From the NCBI GenBank assembly GCA_900469625.1, contig UBXV01000005.1:169844-233843 (forward strand): 64,000 bases of DNA, written 5' to 3'. A model generated the notes under the pieces. It saw only the letters and a list, made by a program, of their open reading frames with translations. It searched no databases and was not told where the DNA came from. Every line of letters starts with the position of its first letter. Position 1 is the stretch's first letter. A program made the translations under genes and the position numbers. The DNA comes from Hyphomicrobiales bacterium. GTDB taxonomy: Bacteria > Pseudomonadota > Alphaproteobacteria > Rhizobiales > Rhizobiaceae. Shown in pieces: positions 50,741 through 59,021 of this stretch.

Positions 50741-51739
50741 ATGCACAAGCTTCTTGCAACGACGTGCCTGGCCGCCGGCCTTCTGGGCCTTGCCGGCGCA
50801 GCCTCGGCAGCCGAATGCGGCGACGTGACGATCGCCAACATGAACTGGCAGAGCGCCGAGGTTCTGGCGAGTGTCGACAAGATCATCCTGACGGAAGGCT
50901 ATGGCTGCAACGCCGAACTCGTCGTCGGCGATACCGTGCCGACGATCACCTCGATGATCGAAAAGGGTCAGCCCGATATCGCGCCGGAAGGCTGGGTCGA
51001 TCTGCTGCCGGATGTCGTCAACCGCGGTCTTGAGGAAGGCAAGCTGGTCGGCGCGGCCGTCGCGCTTTCCGATGGTGCGGTGCAGGGCTGGTGGGTGCCG
51101 AAGTACATCGTCGACGCCAACCCGGACATCAAGACCATCGACGACGTGCTGAAGCACAAGGACCTGTTCCCGGATCCGGAAGACGCGAGCAAGGGCGCCG
51201 TCTTCAACGGCCCGCAGGGCTGGGGCGGCACCGTCGTCACGACGCAGCTCTACAAGGCCTATGGCGGCGAGGCGGCCGGCTTCACGCTCGTCGACACCGG
51301 TTCGGCCGCGGGCCTCGATGGTTCGATCGCCAAGGCCTACGAGCGCAAGCAGGGCTGGGTCGGCTACTACTGGGCACCGACGGCGCTTCTCGGCAAATAC
51401 GAGATGGTGAAGCTCGGCCATGGCGTCGAAGCCGATGCTGCGGAATGGAAGCGCTGCAACACGGTTGCCGATTGCCCGGACCCGAAGAAGAACGACTGGC
51501 CGAAGGACAAGGTCCAGACGCTGGTGACCAAGACCTTTGCCGATCGCGCCGGTCCGGCCATGGACTACCTCAACAAGCGCGCCTGGACCAACGACACCGT
51601 CAACAAGCTGATGGCCTGGATGACCGACAACCAGGCGAGCGGCGAGGAAGGCGCAAAGCACTTCCTGCAGGAGAACCCCGATATCTGGACCACCTGGGTC
51701 TCGCCTGAGGTCGCTGAAAAGGTGAAGTCGGCGCTCTGA
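50741..51739 (+). CDS. glycine betaine/choline-type ABC transporter substrate-binding protein
   Basis: A 332-residue periplasmic protein of the OpuAC family. Signal peptide (1-24, GLAGAASAAE), then the binding domain with aromatic residues expected to form the quaternary-ammonium box: Trp36 in NMNWQSAEVL, Trp85 in APEGWVDLLP, and the later QGWWVPKYI and GYYWAPTALLG segments. It resembles ChoX/ProX. Start is ATG 50741 with AAAAGGGAA upstream; the frame is open to 50540 but the signal peptide decides. A GC hairpin and the permease gene follow; no ATPase gene is seen nearby. Confidence 0.92.
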   Translation: MHKLLATTCLAAGLLGLAGAASAAECGDVTIANMNWQSAEVLASVDKIILTEGYGCNAELVVGDTVPTITSMIEKGQPDIAPEGWVDLLPDVVNRGLEEGKLVGAAVALSDGAVQGWWVPKYIVDANPDIKTIDDVLKHKDLFPDPEDASKGAVFNGPQGWGGTVVTTQLYKAYGGEAAGFTLVDTGSAAGLDGSIAKAYERKQGWVGYYWAPTALLGKYEMVKLGHGVEADAAEWKRCNTVADCPDPKKNDWPKDKVQTLVTKTFADRAGPAMDYLNKRAWTNDTVNKLMAWMTDNQASGEEGAKHFLQENPDIWTTWVSPEVAEKVKSAL

Positions 51740-51760
51740 TCGCCTTCGACTGACGAAAAC

Positions 51761-51788
51761 GGGCGGCGCGCTGTTGCGTGCGCCGCCC
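51761..51788 (+). terminator. intercistronic hairpin between binding protein and permease genes
   Basis: An 11-bp stem with one G-T pair (51761-51771 with 51778-51788), GGGCGGCGC/GCGCCGCCC core, loop TGTTGC, no strong T run. Such hairpins after binding-protein genes often stabilise the upstream message and lower permease expression. Confidence 0.65.
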
Positions 51789-51857
51789 TTCGAATGATGG
51801 CTGGCAGACACAAGACAACAAGAGGTCGCCGCCCGGGAGCAGTTGAAGGGGAATGGA

Positions 51858-52745
51858 ATGGATTGGCTGACCCAGTTTCCACATATGGATGACGACCGCC
51901 TGCGGGCATTGAAAAAGGCGATCGACGAGGGCTTCCGCACCTTCACGCGCGCCTATGGCGACGGTATCGAGGCGTTCTTCGAACCGCTGCAATTCTTTCT
52001 GATCCAGTCGGAGCGCTTCATGACGCGCACGCCCTGGCCCATCATCATCCTGCTGATTGCCGTTCTCGCCTGGTTTGCCAGCCGGAACTGGAAGATCGTC
52101 GCCGGCTGTATCGGCACGCTGCTCCTCATCGGCTATTTCGACATGTGGGACGACACGATGAAGACGATCTCGATGATCTTCGTCTGTACCGTGCTGTCGA
52201 TCGCCATCGGCATCCCGCTCGGGATCGTCATGTCCCGCTCCGACCGGGTCCAGAACATCGTCAACCCGATCCTCGACGTCATGCAGACCATGCCGAGCTT
52301 TGTCTATCTGATCCCGGTCGTGATGCTGCTCGGCATCGGCAAGGTTCCGGGGCTGATCGCCGTGGTGATCTACGCGATCCCGCCGATGATCCGGCTCACC
52401 AATCTCGGCATACGCCTGGTCGACAAGGATGTGCTGGAGGCGGCCGACGCCTTCGGCTCGTCAAGCTGGCAGAAGCTGAAGAACGTGCAGATGCCGCTCG
52501 CCCTGCCGACGATCATGGCCGGCATCAACCAGACGATCATGATGGCGCTGGCGATGGTCGTCATCGCCTCGATGATCGGGGTGCAAGGGCTTGGACAGCC
52601 GGTGCTGAAGGCGATCGCCAACCAGTATTTCACCCTTGGCATCTTCAATGGTCTGGCCATCGTCGGCATTGCCATCATCTTCGACCGCGTCAGCCAGGCC
52701 TATGGCCACCGATTGCAGAAGCATCGCGAAATTGTGCACGGCTAA
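51858..52745 (+). CDS. glycine betaine/choline-type ABC transporter permease
   Basis: A 295-residue permease of the ProW/ChoW type: a hydrophilic N-terminus, helices from about 54 onward, and the EAA loop ADAFGSSSWQKLKNVQMPLALPTIMAGINQT at about 198-228. DVMQTMPSFVYLIPVVMLLGIGKVPG is the family core. It forms the channel for the quaternary-amine importer with the SBP encoded 118 bases upstream. Start ATG 51858 with AAGGGGAA; TTG 51843 is in frame. A terminator follows at once, so the ATPase must come from elsewhere. Confidence 0.93.
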   Translation: MDWLTQFPHMDDDRLRALKKAIDEGFRTFTRAYGDGIEAFFEPLQFFLIQSERFMTRTPWPIIILLIAVLAWFASRNWKIVAGCIGTLLLIGYFDMWDDTMKTISMIFVCTVLSIAIGIPLGIVMSRSDRVQNIVNPILDVMQTMPSFVYLIPVVMLLGIGKVPGLIAVVIYAIPPMIRLTNLGIRLVDKDVLEAADAFGSSSWQKLKNVQMPLALPTIMAGINQTIMMALAMVVIASMIGVQGLGQPVLKAIANQYFTLGIFNGLAIVGIAIIFDRVSQAYGHRLQKHREIVHG

Positions 52746-52765
52746 GAACGTCGAGACGGAAGCGC

Positions 52766-52808
52766 AAGAAGGCCCGGAGCCAGTCGGTTCCGGGCCTCTT
52801 CTTTTTTC
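52766..52808 (+). terminator. terminator of the ABC transporter operon
   Basis: A GC-rich stem (AAGAAGGCCCGGA with TCCGGGCCTCTTCTT, one bulged base), 10-base loop, then TTTTTT. It ends the two-gene operon 20 bases after the permease stop and can also serve the convergent EamA gene. Confidence 0.9.
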
Positions 52809-52812
52809 AGCC

Positions 52813-53724
52813 TCAGGCTTTGCGTGGCGAGAGGATGCCGGTCGAAAGCGCGACACCGGCGGCCGTGATGATGGCGGCGACGATTTCGAATGGCCCGATC
52901 TGTTCGCCGAGAAGCATGGCCCCTCCGATCATCGCCAGAACCGGCGTCAGCGCCGTGAAGGCGGCGGCCTGGGTACCCCCGAGGCTGCGGACCGCAACGC
53001 CATAGGCGACCATGGCGACGAGGCCCGAAAGCAGGCCCTGGCTGGTGACCTGCAGCGCGATCTCCTTCAGCGGGACGCTGGCAAGCGTGCTGCCGTAGAT
53101 GCCGGCAAGCAGCAGGTGGATTGCAAACGACCAGACGGCGATGAGCGCGCTGCCTTCAAGCGGGCTGAGGCCGGAGCGGCGGAAGGCGTGGGTGTAGATC
53201 GCCCAGAGCGTGGCCGCAGCCGGGAGCAGCACATAGCCGGTCCAACCCGTACCGGTCGTCCCGGCAAGGCTGCGGGCAAGCAGAAGGACGACGCCGGCAA
53301 CGATGGCGGCAAAGCCGATGACGCGCATGCGATCGGGGCGTTCGCCAAAAAGCGTGATGCCGATCAGGGCGGTTGCCAGCGGCATCGAGCCACCGAGCAG
53401 CACGCCGACCGACGAGGCGGGGGTGGCGTGAATGGCGAAGGCTGCGACCTGGAAAAACAGCGCGCCGGACCCGGCGACCATCAGCACGAGCAGGTGTGCC
53501 GGCAGTTTGCGCGGCAGAAGCCCTGATTTCAGCCACACGGGCATAAGCACCAGCGCCGGAACGCCGTAGCGGATGAGGCCGAGATCGATCGTGCCGAGCG
53601 CGGTGCCGGCTGTGTGCCGTGTCGCAAGGATCCATCCTGCCCAGATCAGGACGGTGACGAAGGCGCCGGCGTATCCGGTGGCAACGGGTGCGGCACTGCC
53701 GCGGCCAAGTGTGAGCGCAACCAT
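52813..53724 (-). CDS. EamA/DMT-superfamily exporter
   Basis: A 303-residue protein with ten predicted helices in two EamA repeats (VTVLIWAGWILATRH; later GLLSGLVAMVAYGVAVRSLGGTQAAAFTALTPVLAMIGG). Likely an exporter of amino acids or drugs. Start ATG 53724 with AAGGAAAA. It is divergent from an Lrp/AsnC gene, an arrangement common for amino-acid exporters, so regulation by that protein in response to an amino acid is a reasonable inference. Confidence 0.87.
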   Translation of the reverse strand: MVALTLGRGSAAPVATGYAGAFVTVLIWAGWILATRHTAGTALGTIDLGLIRYGVPALVLMPVWLKSGLLPRKLPAHLLVLMVAGSGALFFQVAAFAIHATPASSVGVLLGGSMPLATALIGITLFGERPDRMRVIGFAAIVAGVVLLLARSLAGTTGTGWTGYVLLPAAATLWAIYTHAFRRSGLSPLEGSALIAVWSFAIHLLLAGIYGSTLASVPLKEIALQVTSQGLLSGLVAMVAYGVAVRSLGGTQAAAFTALTPVLAMIGGAMLLGEQIGPFEIVAAIITAAGVALSTGILSPRKA

Positions 53725-53866
53725 CTGATTTTCCTTCCCGATCTGAATGCCCGCGATTATCTGGGGCCGGGAAGAAGATTACTGCTTCGGAGCAGGGCAT
53801 GTCCTTGCGAGTTGTGCTATCAATGGCCTATGGTGCGCAATCATCTGCCAAAACAATAACGCTGGA

Positions 53867-54343
53867 ATGCAGACTATGCCAAATCTCGATAAATTCGATC
53901 TCGCGATTCTCAAGATACTACAGGAGGATGCTCGGGCAACGAACGTGGAGATTGCCGAACGTGTCAATCTGTCGCCTTCGCCATGCCTGCGGCGCATCCG
54001 CAATCTGGAGAAGTCGGGCATCTTGCGCGGCTATCGCGCCGATATCGATCGCAAGGAGGTCGGGCTCGGCCTGACCGTGTTCGTGGAGATCAAGGTTGGA
54101 CAGCACAGCCGCGAGAACGCGCAGCGGCAGCAGGAGGTACTGCTTGCGATCCCCGAGGTCGTCTCCTGCTTCCTGATCTCCGGCAATGCCGACTTCCTCG
54201 CTGAAGTCGTCGTCGAGGACTTGTCGGCCTATGAGAGATTGCTGACCGAGACGTTGCTGACCATGCCCGGCGTCACCGACATTCGCTCCAACTTTGCCAT
54301 CCGCTCGATCAAGACGGGCGGCCCACTCAAGCTGCCGGAGTGA
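53867..54343 (+). CDS. Lrp/AsnC family transcriptional regulator
   Basis: A 158-residue regulator: an N-terminal HTH (LDKFDLAILKILQEDARATNVEIAERVNLSPSPCLRRIRNLEKSGIL) and a C-terminal RAM domain (GLGLTVFVEIKVGQHSRENAQ to PGVTDIRSNFAIRSIK). Such proteins sense amino acids and often control an adjacent exporter or catabolic gene. Start ATG 53867 (ATG 53876 also fits). Divergent from the EamA gene with 142 bases between. Confidence 0.92.
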   Translation: MQTMPNLDKFDLAILKILQEDARATNVEIAERVNLSPSPCLRRIRNLEKSGILRGYRADIDRKEVGLGLTVFVEIKVGQHSRENAQRQQEVLLAIPEVVSCFLISGNADFLAEVVVEDLSAYERLLTETLLTMPGVTDIRSNFAIRSIKTGGPLKLPE

Positions 54344-54485
54344 TGCCGGCCCGCGCCGAATTCGGCGGGCGTCTTCGGTGCGCTAACCGCGTTAAGTTTT
54401 GGTAAGGCACTGGAAACGGCGCTAATCGCGATTATCTGTTCGCTGTGGACGCACGTGCCACGGCAATGGAGCCTGTAAGCCTTTC

Positions 54486-55409
54486 ATGAAAATAAAAGCG
54501 ATCTTCAATCGGGACGGGGGAACCTTCCGAACGACGGACATGACCGCCTATGGCGACAGGGTTCAGGCGATCTTTCGCGATGCGGGGCATGAGATCGAGA
54601 TTGCAACCGTCTCGGGCGCCGAAATGCAGGAGACCCTCGAAAAGACGTGCCGGCGCGACGATCTCGATGCGATCGTGGCCGGCGGTGGCGACGGAACAAT
54701 TTCGGCAGCCGCAGGCGTTGCCTGGAAGACCGGCATGCCGCTCGGGGTCGTGCCGGCCGGAACGATGAACCTTTTCGCCCGCACGCTGAAATTGCCGCTC
54801 GATATCTGGAAGGCGCCGGAGGTTCTGGCAAACGGGACGATCATCGACGGCGACATCGGCAGCGCCGATGGGCGTGCCTTCGTACACCAGTTCTCGATGG
54901 GCCTGCATGCGCGCATGGTGCGCTACCGCGAATCGTTCAGCTTTCGCTCACGGCTGGGAAAGATCACGGCGAGCACCCGCGCCGCCGTCGGTGTCATCCT
55001 CAATCCGCCGGATTTCGAGATCGAGTTCGACGTGGACGGACATCACGAGACGCGCCACGTCTCGGCCGTGTCCGTCTCGAACAATCCGTTCGGACGCGAT
55101 ACGCTGATGTATGCCGACGATGTAACGGCCGGCCACCTCGGCTTTTATACGGCGCCGCCCCTCAGTCCGCCGGGCGTTGCGAAACTCGCCCTCGACGTGC
55201 TGCGCGGCAAGTTCCGCGATAATCCCGTGATCACCGAAATGAACGGCCACGCGCTGGATCTGCATTTTCCGAAAGTCGATCGCAAGATCAACTGTGTGAT
55301 CGATGGCGAACTGCTGCCGATGGGGAAAGACGTGGCCTTGAGAATCCATCCGGGTGAACTCAAGCTCCTCGTCGGCGTCGACCGCGCCGGTGCCGGGGGC
55401 AGTCCGTAA
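54486..55409 (+). CDS. diacylglycerol kinase family lipid kinase
   Basis: A 307-residue protein of the DAGK_cat/YegS family. It begins KIKAIFNRDGGTF and carries the nucleotide motif VAGGGDGTISAAA at about 64-76 and the PLGVVPAGTMNLFARTLKLPLD stretch. The C-terminal domain has the YegS beta fold (AVSVSNNPFGRDTLMYAD; NCVIDGELLPMGKDVALRIHP). It phosphorylates a lipid such as diacylglycerol, or possibly undecaprenol-like or sphingoid lipids; the substrate is not readable. Convergent with the GT39 gene across a tandem palindrome. Confidence 0.88.
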   Translation: MKIKAIFNRDGGTFRTTDMTAYGDRVQAIFRDAGHEIEIATVSGAEMQETLEKTCRRDDLDAIVAGGGDGTISAAAGVAWKTGMPLGVVPAGTMNLFARTLKLPLDIWKAPEVLANGTIIDGDIGSADGRAFVHQFSMGLHARMVRYRESFSFRSRLGKITASTRAAVGVILNPPDFEIEFDVDGHHETRHVSAVSVSNNPFGRDTLMYADDVTAGHLGFYTAPPLSPPGVAKLALDVLRGKFRDNPVITEMNGHALDLHFPKVDRKINCVIDGELLPMGKDVALRIHPGELKLLVGVDRAGAGGSP

Positions 55410-55413
55410 TCCC

Positions 55414-55453
55414 GGGATCAGTTTGTGATCCCAGGGATCAGTTTGTGATCCCG
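55414..55453. repeat. tandem 20-bp palindromic duplication between convergent genes
   Basis: GGGATCA-GTTTG-TGATCCC occurs twice in direct tandem (55414-55432 and 55434-55452), units differing only in the last base. Each copy is a 7-bp inverted repeat. The second copy includes the GT39 stop codon (55438-55440). It probably arose by slippage and may act as a double terminator for the convergent genes, though there is no T run. Confidence 0.8.
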
Positions 55454-56940
55454 GGTGCCTTGTCGATCCAGAGATAGCCGAAGCTGTACTGGTCTTCCGG
55501 TTTGCCATGCAGGAAGGGCAGGGAGAGAACCTGCGGCGAGGCGGTCGTGGCCGAAATTCCGCGCGCCTCCATGGCTGCGGCGAACGCCACCGGCAGAACC
55601 GGTTCAGCCTTGCCACCATCACTCCACACGACCAGCAACGGTGTCTTGGTCGCGACCGACCTTGTTGCGACGTCGTCCGGGATGATGACGTTCGCACCGC
55701 GAAGGCGTGTGCGCAGGTTGCCGGCGATCATCTTGTCGGGCGCGAGGATGAGGGCCGGCTCGCGCCCCTCGCGTTTGACGAGGGCATCGGCCAGCGTTTC
55801 ATAAGGGATGCTCAGCCGGGAGTATTTTCCGAGATATGGTTGCACGATCGCCCGCGCGGAAACGATCACCAGCGCCCCAAGCACGATGAAGGCGACGATG
55901 AGCAGGAATGGACGAAGCATCGGCCTGGCGTCGATTCCGGCGGCGTCCACCTTGAGGCAGAGATACAGCGGCAGCAGCACCAGGAACAGCACAAGCCATT
56001 TTTCCCGGATATGGGTGGCTGCGACGGTGAGAATGACCACCGCTACCGCCGCAAGGCAGATCAGCAGCATGTGGCCGATCAAGCGGGTCCATTGGTTTTC
56101 CGCCGCCCAGATCGCGGCAAGGTGCTTGCGAAACACCAGGCCGAACACCACGAGCGGCACGGCACTGCCGCGGATCGTCGCGGAGATGAACGAGACCAAG
56201 CCGTCGAACGCCTGCGCAAGCCGACCTTCCGCGTGGTGCTCGCGCATTTCGATGAGCGTGCCTTCCGAGGCGGAGCGAATGTTCTGCAGGATCCACCATC
56301 CGTGCGGCAGCGCGATCAATGCCGCGATGGCGAGTGCGACGAGGATTCGCCAGTCGAAGAGCCGCGCGCGCAGGCCGGGCTCGCAAAGGACCGCGATCAC
56401 GGCAGCCGCCGGCAGAAGCACGAAATTGTATTTGGCGATGAAGCCTATGCCGACGGCGAGCCCGGTCAGTGCATAGGCGGCCAGGCTCGGCCGGGTCAGG
56501 GTGCGCAAGAACCCGTAGAGAAACAGCGAAACGGCAAACAGTGCCGCCACCGTGTGGGAAAGGTCGCGCTGTGCCAGCAGGAAGATCGGCGGCAAGGTCA
56601 GAACGCCCAACATGGCGATCGAAACAAGCCGCTGTTGCGCCACGATCTCACGCGCGGCAAGGCCATAAAACAGACAGCAAAGAAACAGAAGCAGGTTCTT
56701 GAGCGCCGTCATGGTTGCAAGCGAGGGTCCGAGGACTGCTCCAAGCCCGTACTGCAGCCAGTTGTAAAACGGCGGCTGCGAGCCATAGCCAAGCTGGAGG
56801 AATTGCGACACGAAGGCCTGCTCCGCCTCGTCGATTTCGAGCGAGGTCGAAACGGAAAGACGCAGGCACACGCACAGCACGAAATAGCCGGCAAGCAGGG
56901 CAGTGATCCGGTTTGCTCGTCCCTCGACGATATCAAACAT
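55438..56940 (-). CDS. ArnT/PMT-like glycosyltransferase family 39 protein
   Basis: A 500-residue polytopic membrane protein, about 11 helices, of the GT39/GT83 class. The catalytic acidic motif appears in the first periplasmic loop as EIDEAEQAF (about 36-44) and is followed by GYGSQPPFYNWLQYGL, as in ArnT/RgtA-type enzymes. Such proteins transfer a sugar from a polyprenyl-phosphate donor to lipid A, LPS or protein in the periplasm. It overlaps the upstream GT2 gene by 8 bases, the enzyme likely to make the donor. The acceptor is not predictable. Confidence 0.87.
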   Translation of the reverse strand: MFDIVEGRANRITALLAGYFVLCVCLRLSVSTSLEIDEAEQAFVSQFLQLGYGSQPPFYNWLQYGLGAVLGPSLATMTALKNLLLFLCCLFYGLAAREIVAQQRLVSIAMLGVLTLPPIFLLAQRDLSHTVAALFAVSLFLYGFLRTLTRPSLAAYALTGLAVGIGFIAKYNFVLLPAAAVIAVLCEPGLRARLFDWRILVALAIAALIALPHGWWILQNIRSASEGTLIEMREHHAEGRLAQAFDGLVSFISATIRGSAVPLVVFGLVFRKHLAAIWAAENQWTRLIGHMLLICLAAVAVVILTVAATHIREKWLVLFLVLLPLYLCLKVDAAGIDARPMLRPFLLIVAFIVLGALVIVSARAIVQPYLGKYSRLSIPYETLADALVKREGREPALILAPDKMIAGNLRTRLRGANVIIPDDVATRSVATKTPLLVVWSDGGKAEPVLPVAFAAAMEARGISATTASPQVLSLPFLHGKPEDQYSFGYLWIDKAPGITN

Positions 56941-57910
56941 TCGTCGGATCCCGCACGAACACCTCGCGCACGATGTAGCTGGTAGTCTCGTCGTCGCGGA
57001 AATAGGCTCGCGCCATCATCTCGGAAAGGATGCCCGTCGTCACCAGCTGCACGGATGACAGGAACAGCATCACGCCGACGATCAGCAGCGGACGGGTGCC
57101 GATATCGTTGCCGAGGATGAATTTGTCGAAGGCAAGGTAAAGCAGGATGAGTGCGCTGATGGACCCGGTTGCAAGCCCGATCGAGCCGAAGAAATGGCCT
57201 GGCCGTGCCTTGTAGCGCATGAAGAACAGGACGGAGAGCAGGTCGAGAATCACGCGGAACGTGCGCGATATGCCGTATTTCGAGTGGCCATGCTGGCGGG
57301 CATGGTGGGTGACAGGCATTTCGCCGATCCGGCTGCTGGGCACCACGCCTGCGACCCAGGCGGGGATGAAACGGTGCATCTCGCCCATCAGCTTGACCTG
57401 CTTGATGATCGAGGCGCGATAGACCTTGAGGCTGCAGCCGTAGTCATGCAGCCGGACGCCGGTGATCTTGCCGATCAGCCGGTTGGCGCACCAGGACGGG
57501 ATCTTTCTGAACAGCAGTCCATCCTGGCGGTTCTTGCGCCAGCCGACGAGAAGGTCGAGTTGCCGCTCCTCGATCGCCTTGACCATTCCGGGGATATCGA
57601 TCGGGTCATTCTGCAGGTCGCCGTCGAGGGTCGCGATCAACCGGCCGGACGCTGCGTCGATACCGGATTGCATGGCGGCGGTCTGGCCGAAGTTTTTCTG
57701 CAATTCGATGATCTTCAGCTGAAGATCGGGGCGACAGAGCGCCTTTCTGGCGTTGGTCAGAGTTCGATCGGTGCTGCCGTCATCAACCAGAATCAGTTCC
57801 CACGGCGCTGGAAAATTCGCCATGGCGTCACTGACGCGTGCGATGAGGGGCTCAATACTATCCTCTTCGTTGAAAACCGGAATGACGACGGAAAGCTCTA
57901 TGGACTGCAT
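56933..57910 (-). CDS. polyprenyl-phosphate glycosyltransferase, GT2 (ArnC/GtrB/DPM1-like)
   Basis: A 325-residue protein: an N-terminal GT-A domain (ELSVVIPVFNEEDSIEPLI; LVDDGSTDRT with the Asp pair; ATLDGDLQNDP with the DXD-like motif) and two C-terminal membrane helices (about 228-300). This is the layout of ArnC, GtrB and DPM synthases, which attach a sugar from a nucleotide donor to undecaprenyl phosphate. In Rhizobium, RgtE plays this role with galacturonic acid. Start is ATG 57910; a longer frame to 58168 would run past the divergent gene. The GT39 gene overlaps it by 8 bases. Confidence 0.9.
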   Translation of the reverse strand: MQSIELSVVIPVFNEEDSIEPLIARVSDAMANFPAPWELILVDDGSTDRTLTNARKALCRPDLQLKIIELQKNFGQTAAMQSGIDAASGRLIATLDGDLQNDPIDIPGMVKAIEERQLDLLVGWRKNRQDGLLFRKIPSWCANRLIGKITGVRLHDYGCSLKVYRASIIKQVKLMGEMHRFIPAWVAGVVPSSRIGEMPVTHHARQHGHSKYGISRTFRVILDLLSVLFFMRYKARPGHFFGSIGLATGSISALILLYLAFDKFILGNDIGTRPLLIVGVMLFLSSVQLVTTGILSEMMARAYFRDDETTSYIVREVFVRDPTNV

Positions 57911-58045
57911 TGGCTCGCTCGTGCATTCGGCGCGTCGTGCACGCGCCGGAAGAATTGGAATGCGCTTACATAACCATTTTCTTGCACAGTTATCGGTGAT
58001 AACCAACGTGTAAAGTTGCGTTTCAACACGGGAAATTGGCACCTG

Positions 58046-58999
58046 ATGAATTCTGGCTGCGAGTCCGGGCGGCGAACTTGGCTTGCGCGCAACCGGGTGA
58101 CGGTGATCGCGGCCAGCGCGATTGTCGCCTATGCGATTTTTGTCGAATGGGTCTGGGGCTGGCAGCACCTGCTCTCACAATGGATGAAAATCGGCCTCGG
58201 CCACGGTGTTGCGGCCCTGGCGCTGCTCGTTGCGACCTACTTCATCCGCGGCTACCGTATCTACGATTATTTTCCGATGGAGACGGCAGGCCGGTTCCTG
58301 GCGCTGTTTCGCGTCACGCAGGTGCACAATCTCCTCAACATCATGCTGCCTTTTCGCACTGGCGAGACGAGCTTTCCGTTGTTGATGCGATCGGAATTCT
58401 CGATTCCGCTGGCGCGTGGCACGTCCGCGCTTCTGGTCATGCGCCTTCTCGACCTGCACGCCCTGTTGACGGTCGCAGCGCTCGGCGTGGTCCTCGCGCA
58501 CGGGTCAGGCGCCGTTTGGGCACTCTGGGCTGCGGCGCTGGTCGCGCCCCTTCCGGTGTTTCTATTGAAGGATCGCGTTGTCGCGCTGGCACGGCGTCTG
58601 CTGCCTGCAAAACTGGATCGTCTTGTCGAAGAGCTCAACGCCGGACTGCCCGGTACGACCGGTGCATTCCTGAGGGCATGGGCGATGACCATCGTGAACT
58701 GGGCGGTCAAGGTCCTCGTTCTCGCCTGGGTCCTGGCGATCATGGGCGTCGCACCGCTTGCGGCCTGTTTCGGTGGCGCTCTCGGCGGTGAACTGTCCTC
58801 GGTGCTGCCGATGCATGCGCCGGCGGGCGTCGGCACCTATCCGGCAGCGATCGCTGCCGGCGCCGTTTCTTTCGGCGCGGGTACGGACCGCGCCACGCTG
58901 GCGCAACTGGCCGGTGCCGGCGTCAACGCGCATCTGTTGATCATCGTGTCCGCGGTCGCGGGCACGATGCTTTCAATGTTTCTCAACAGAAGGCCCTGA
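58046..58999 (+). CDS. lysylphosphatidylglycerol synthase TM / UPF0104 flippase-like membrane protein
   Basis: A 317-residue protein with seven or eight predicted helices of the LPG_synthase_TM (AglD/UPF0104) family: FRVTQVHNLLNIMLPFRTGETSFPLLM at about 87-113 and GGELSSVLPMHAPAGVGTYPAAIAAG near 255-280 match the conserved parts. Members act in lipid flipping or polyprenol-sugar transfer. Start ATG 58046 with GGGAAA upstream; TTG 58016 is in frame. It is divergent from the GT2 gene (135 bases apart), so the three genes likely form a polyprenyl-sugar synthesis, flip and transfer set. Confidence 0.8.
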   Translation: MNSGCESGRRTWLARNRVTVIAASAIVAYAIFVEWVWGWQHLLSQWMKIGLGHGVAALALLVATYFIRGYRIYDYFPMETAGRFLALFRVTQVHNLLNIMLPFRTGETSFPLLMRSEFSIPLARGTSALLVMRLLDLHALLTVAALGVVLAHGSGAVWALWAAALVAPLPVFLLKDRVVALARRLLPAKLDRLVEELNAGLPGTTGAFLRAWAMTIVNWAVKVLVLAWVLAIMGVAPLAACFGGALGGELSSVLPMHAPAGVGTYPAAIAAGAVSFGAGTDRATLAQLAGAGVNAHLLIIVSAVAGTMLSMFLNRRP

Positions 59000-59021
59000 G
59001 CGCCGTCTTGGTGACTGGGCG

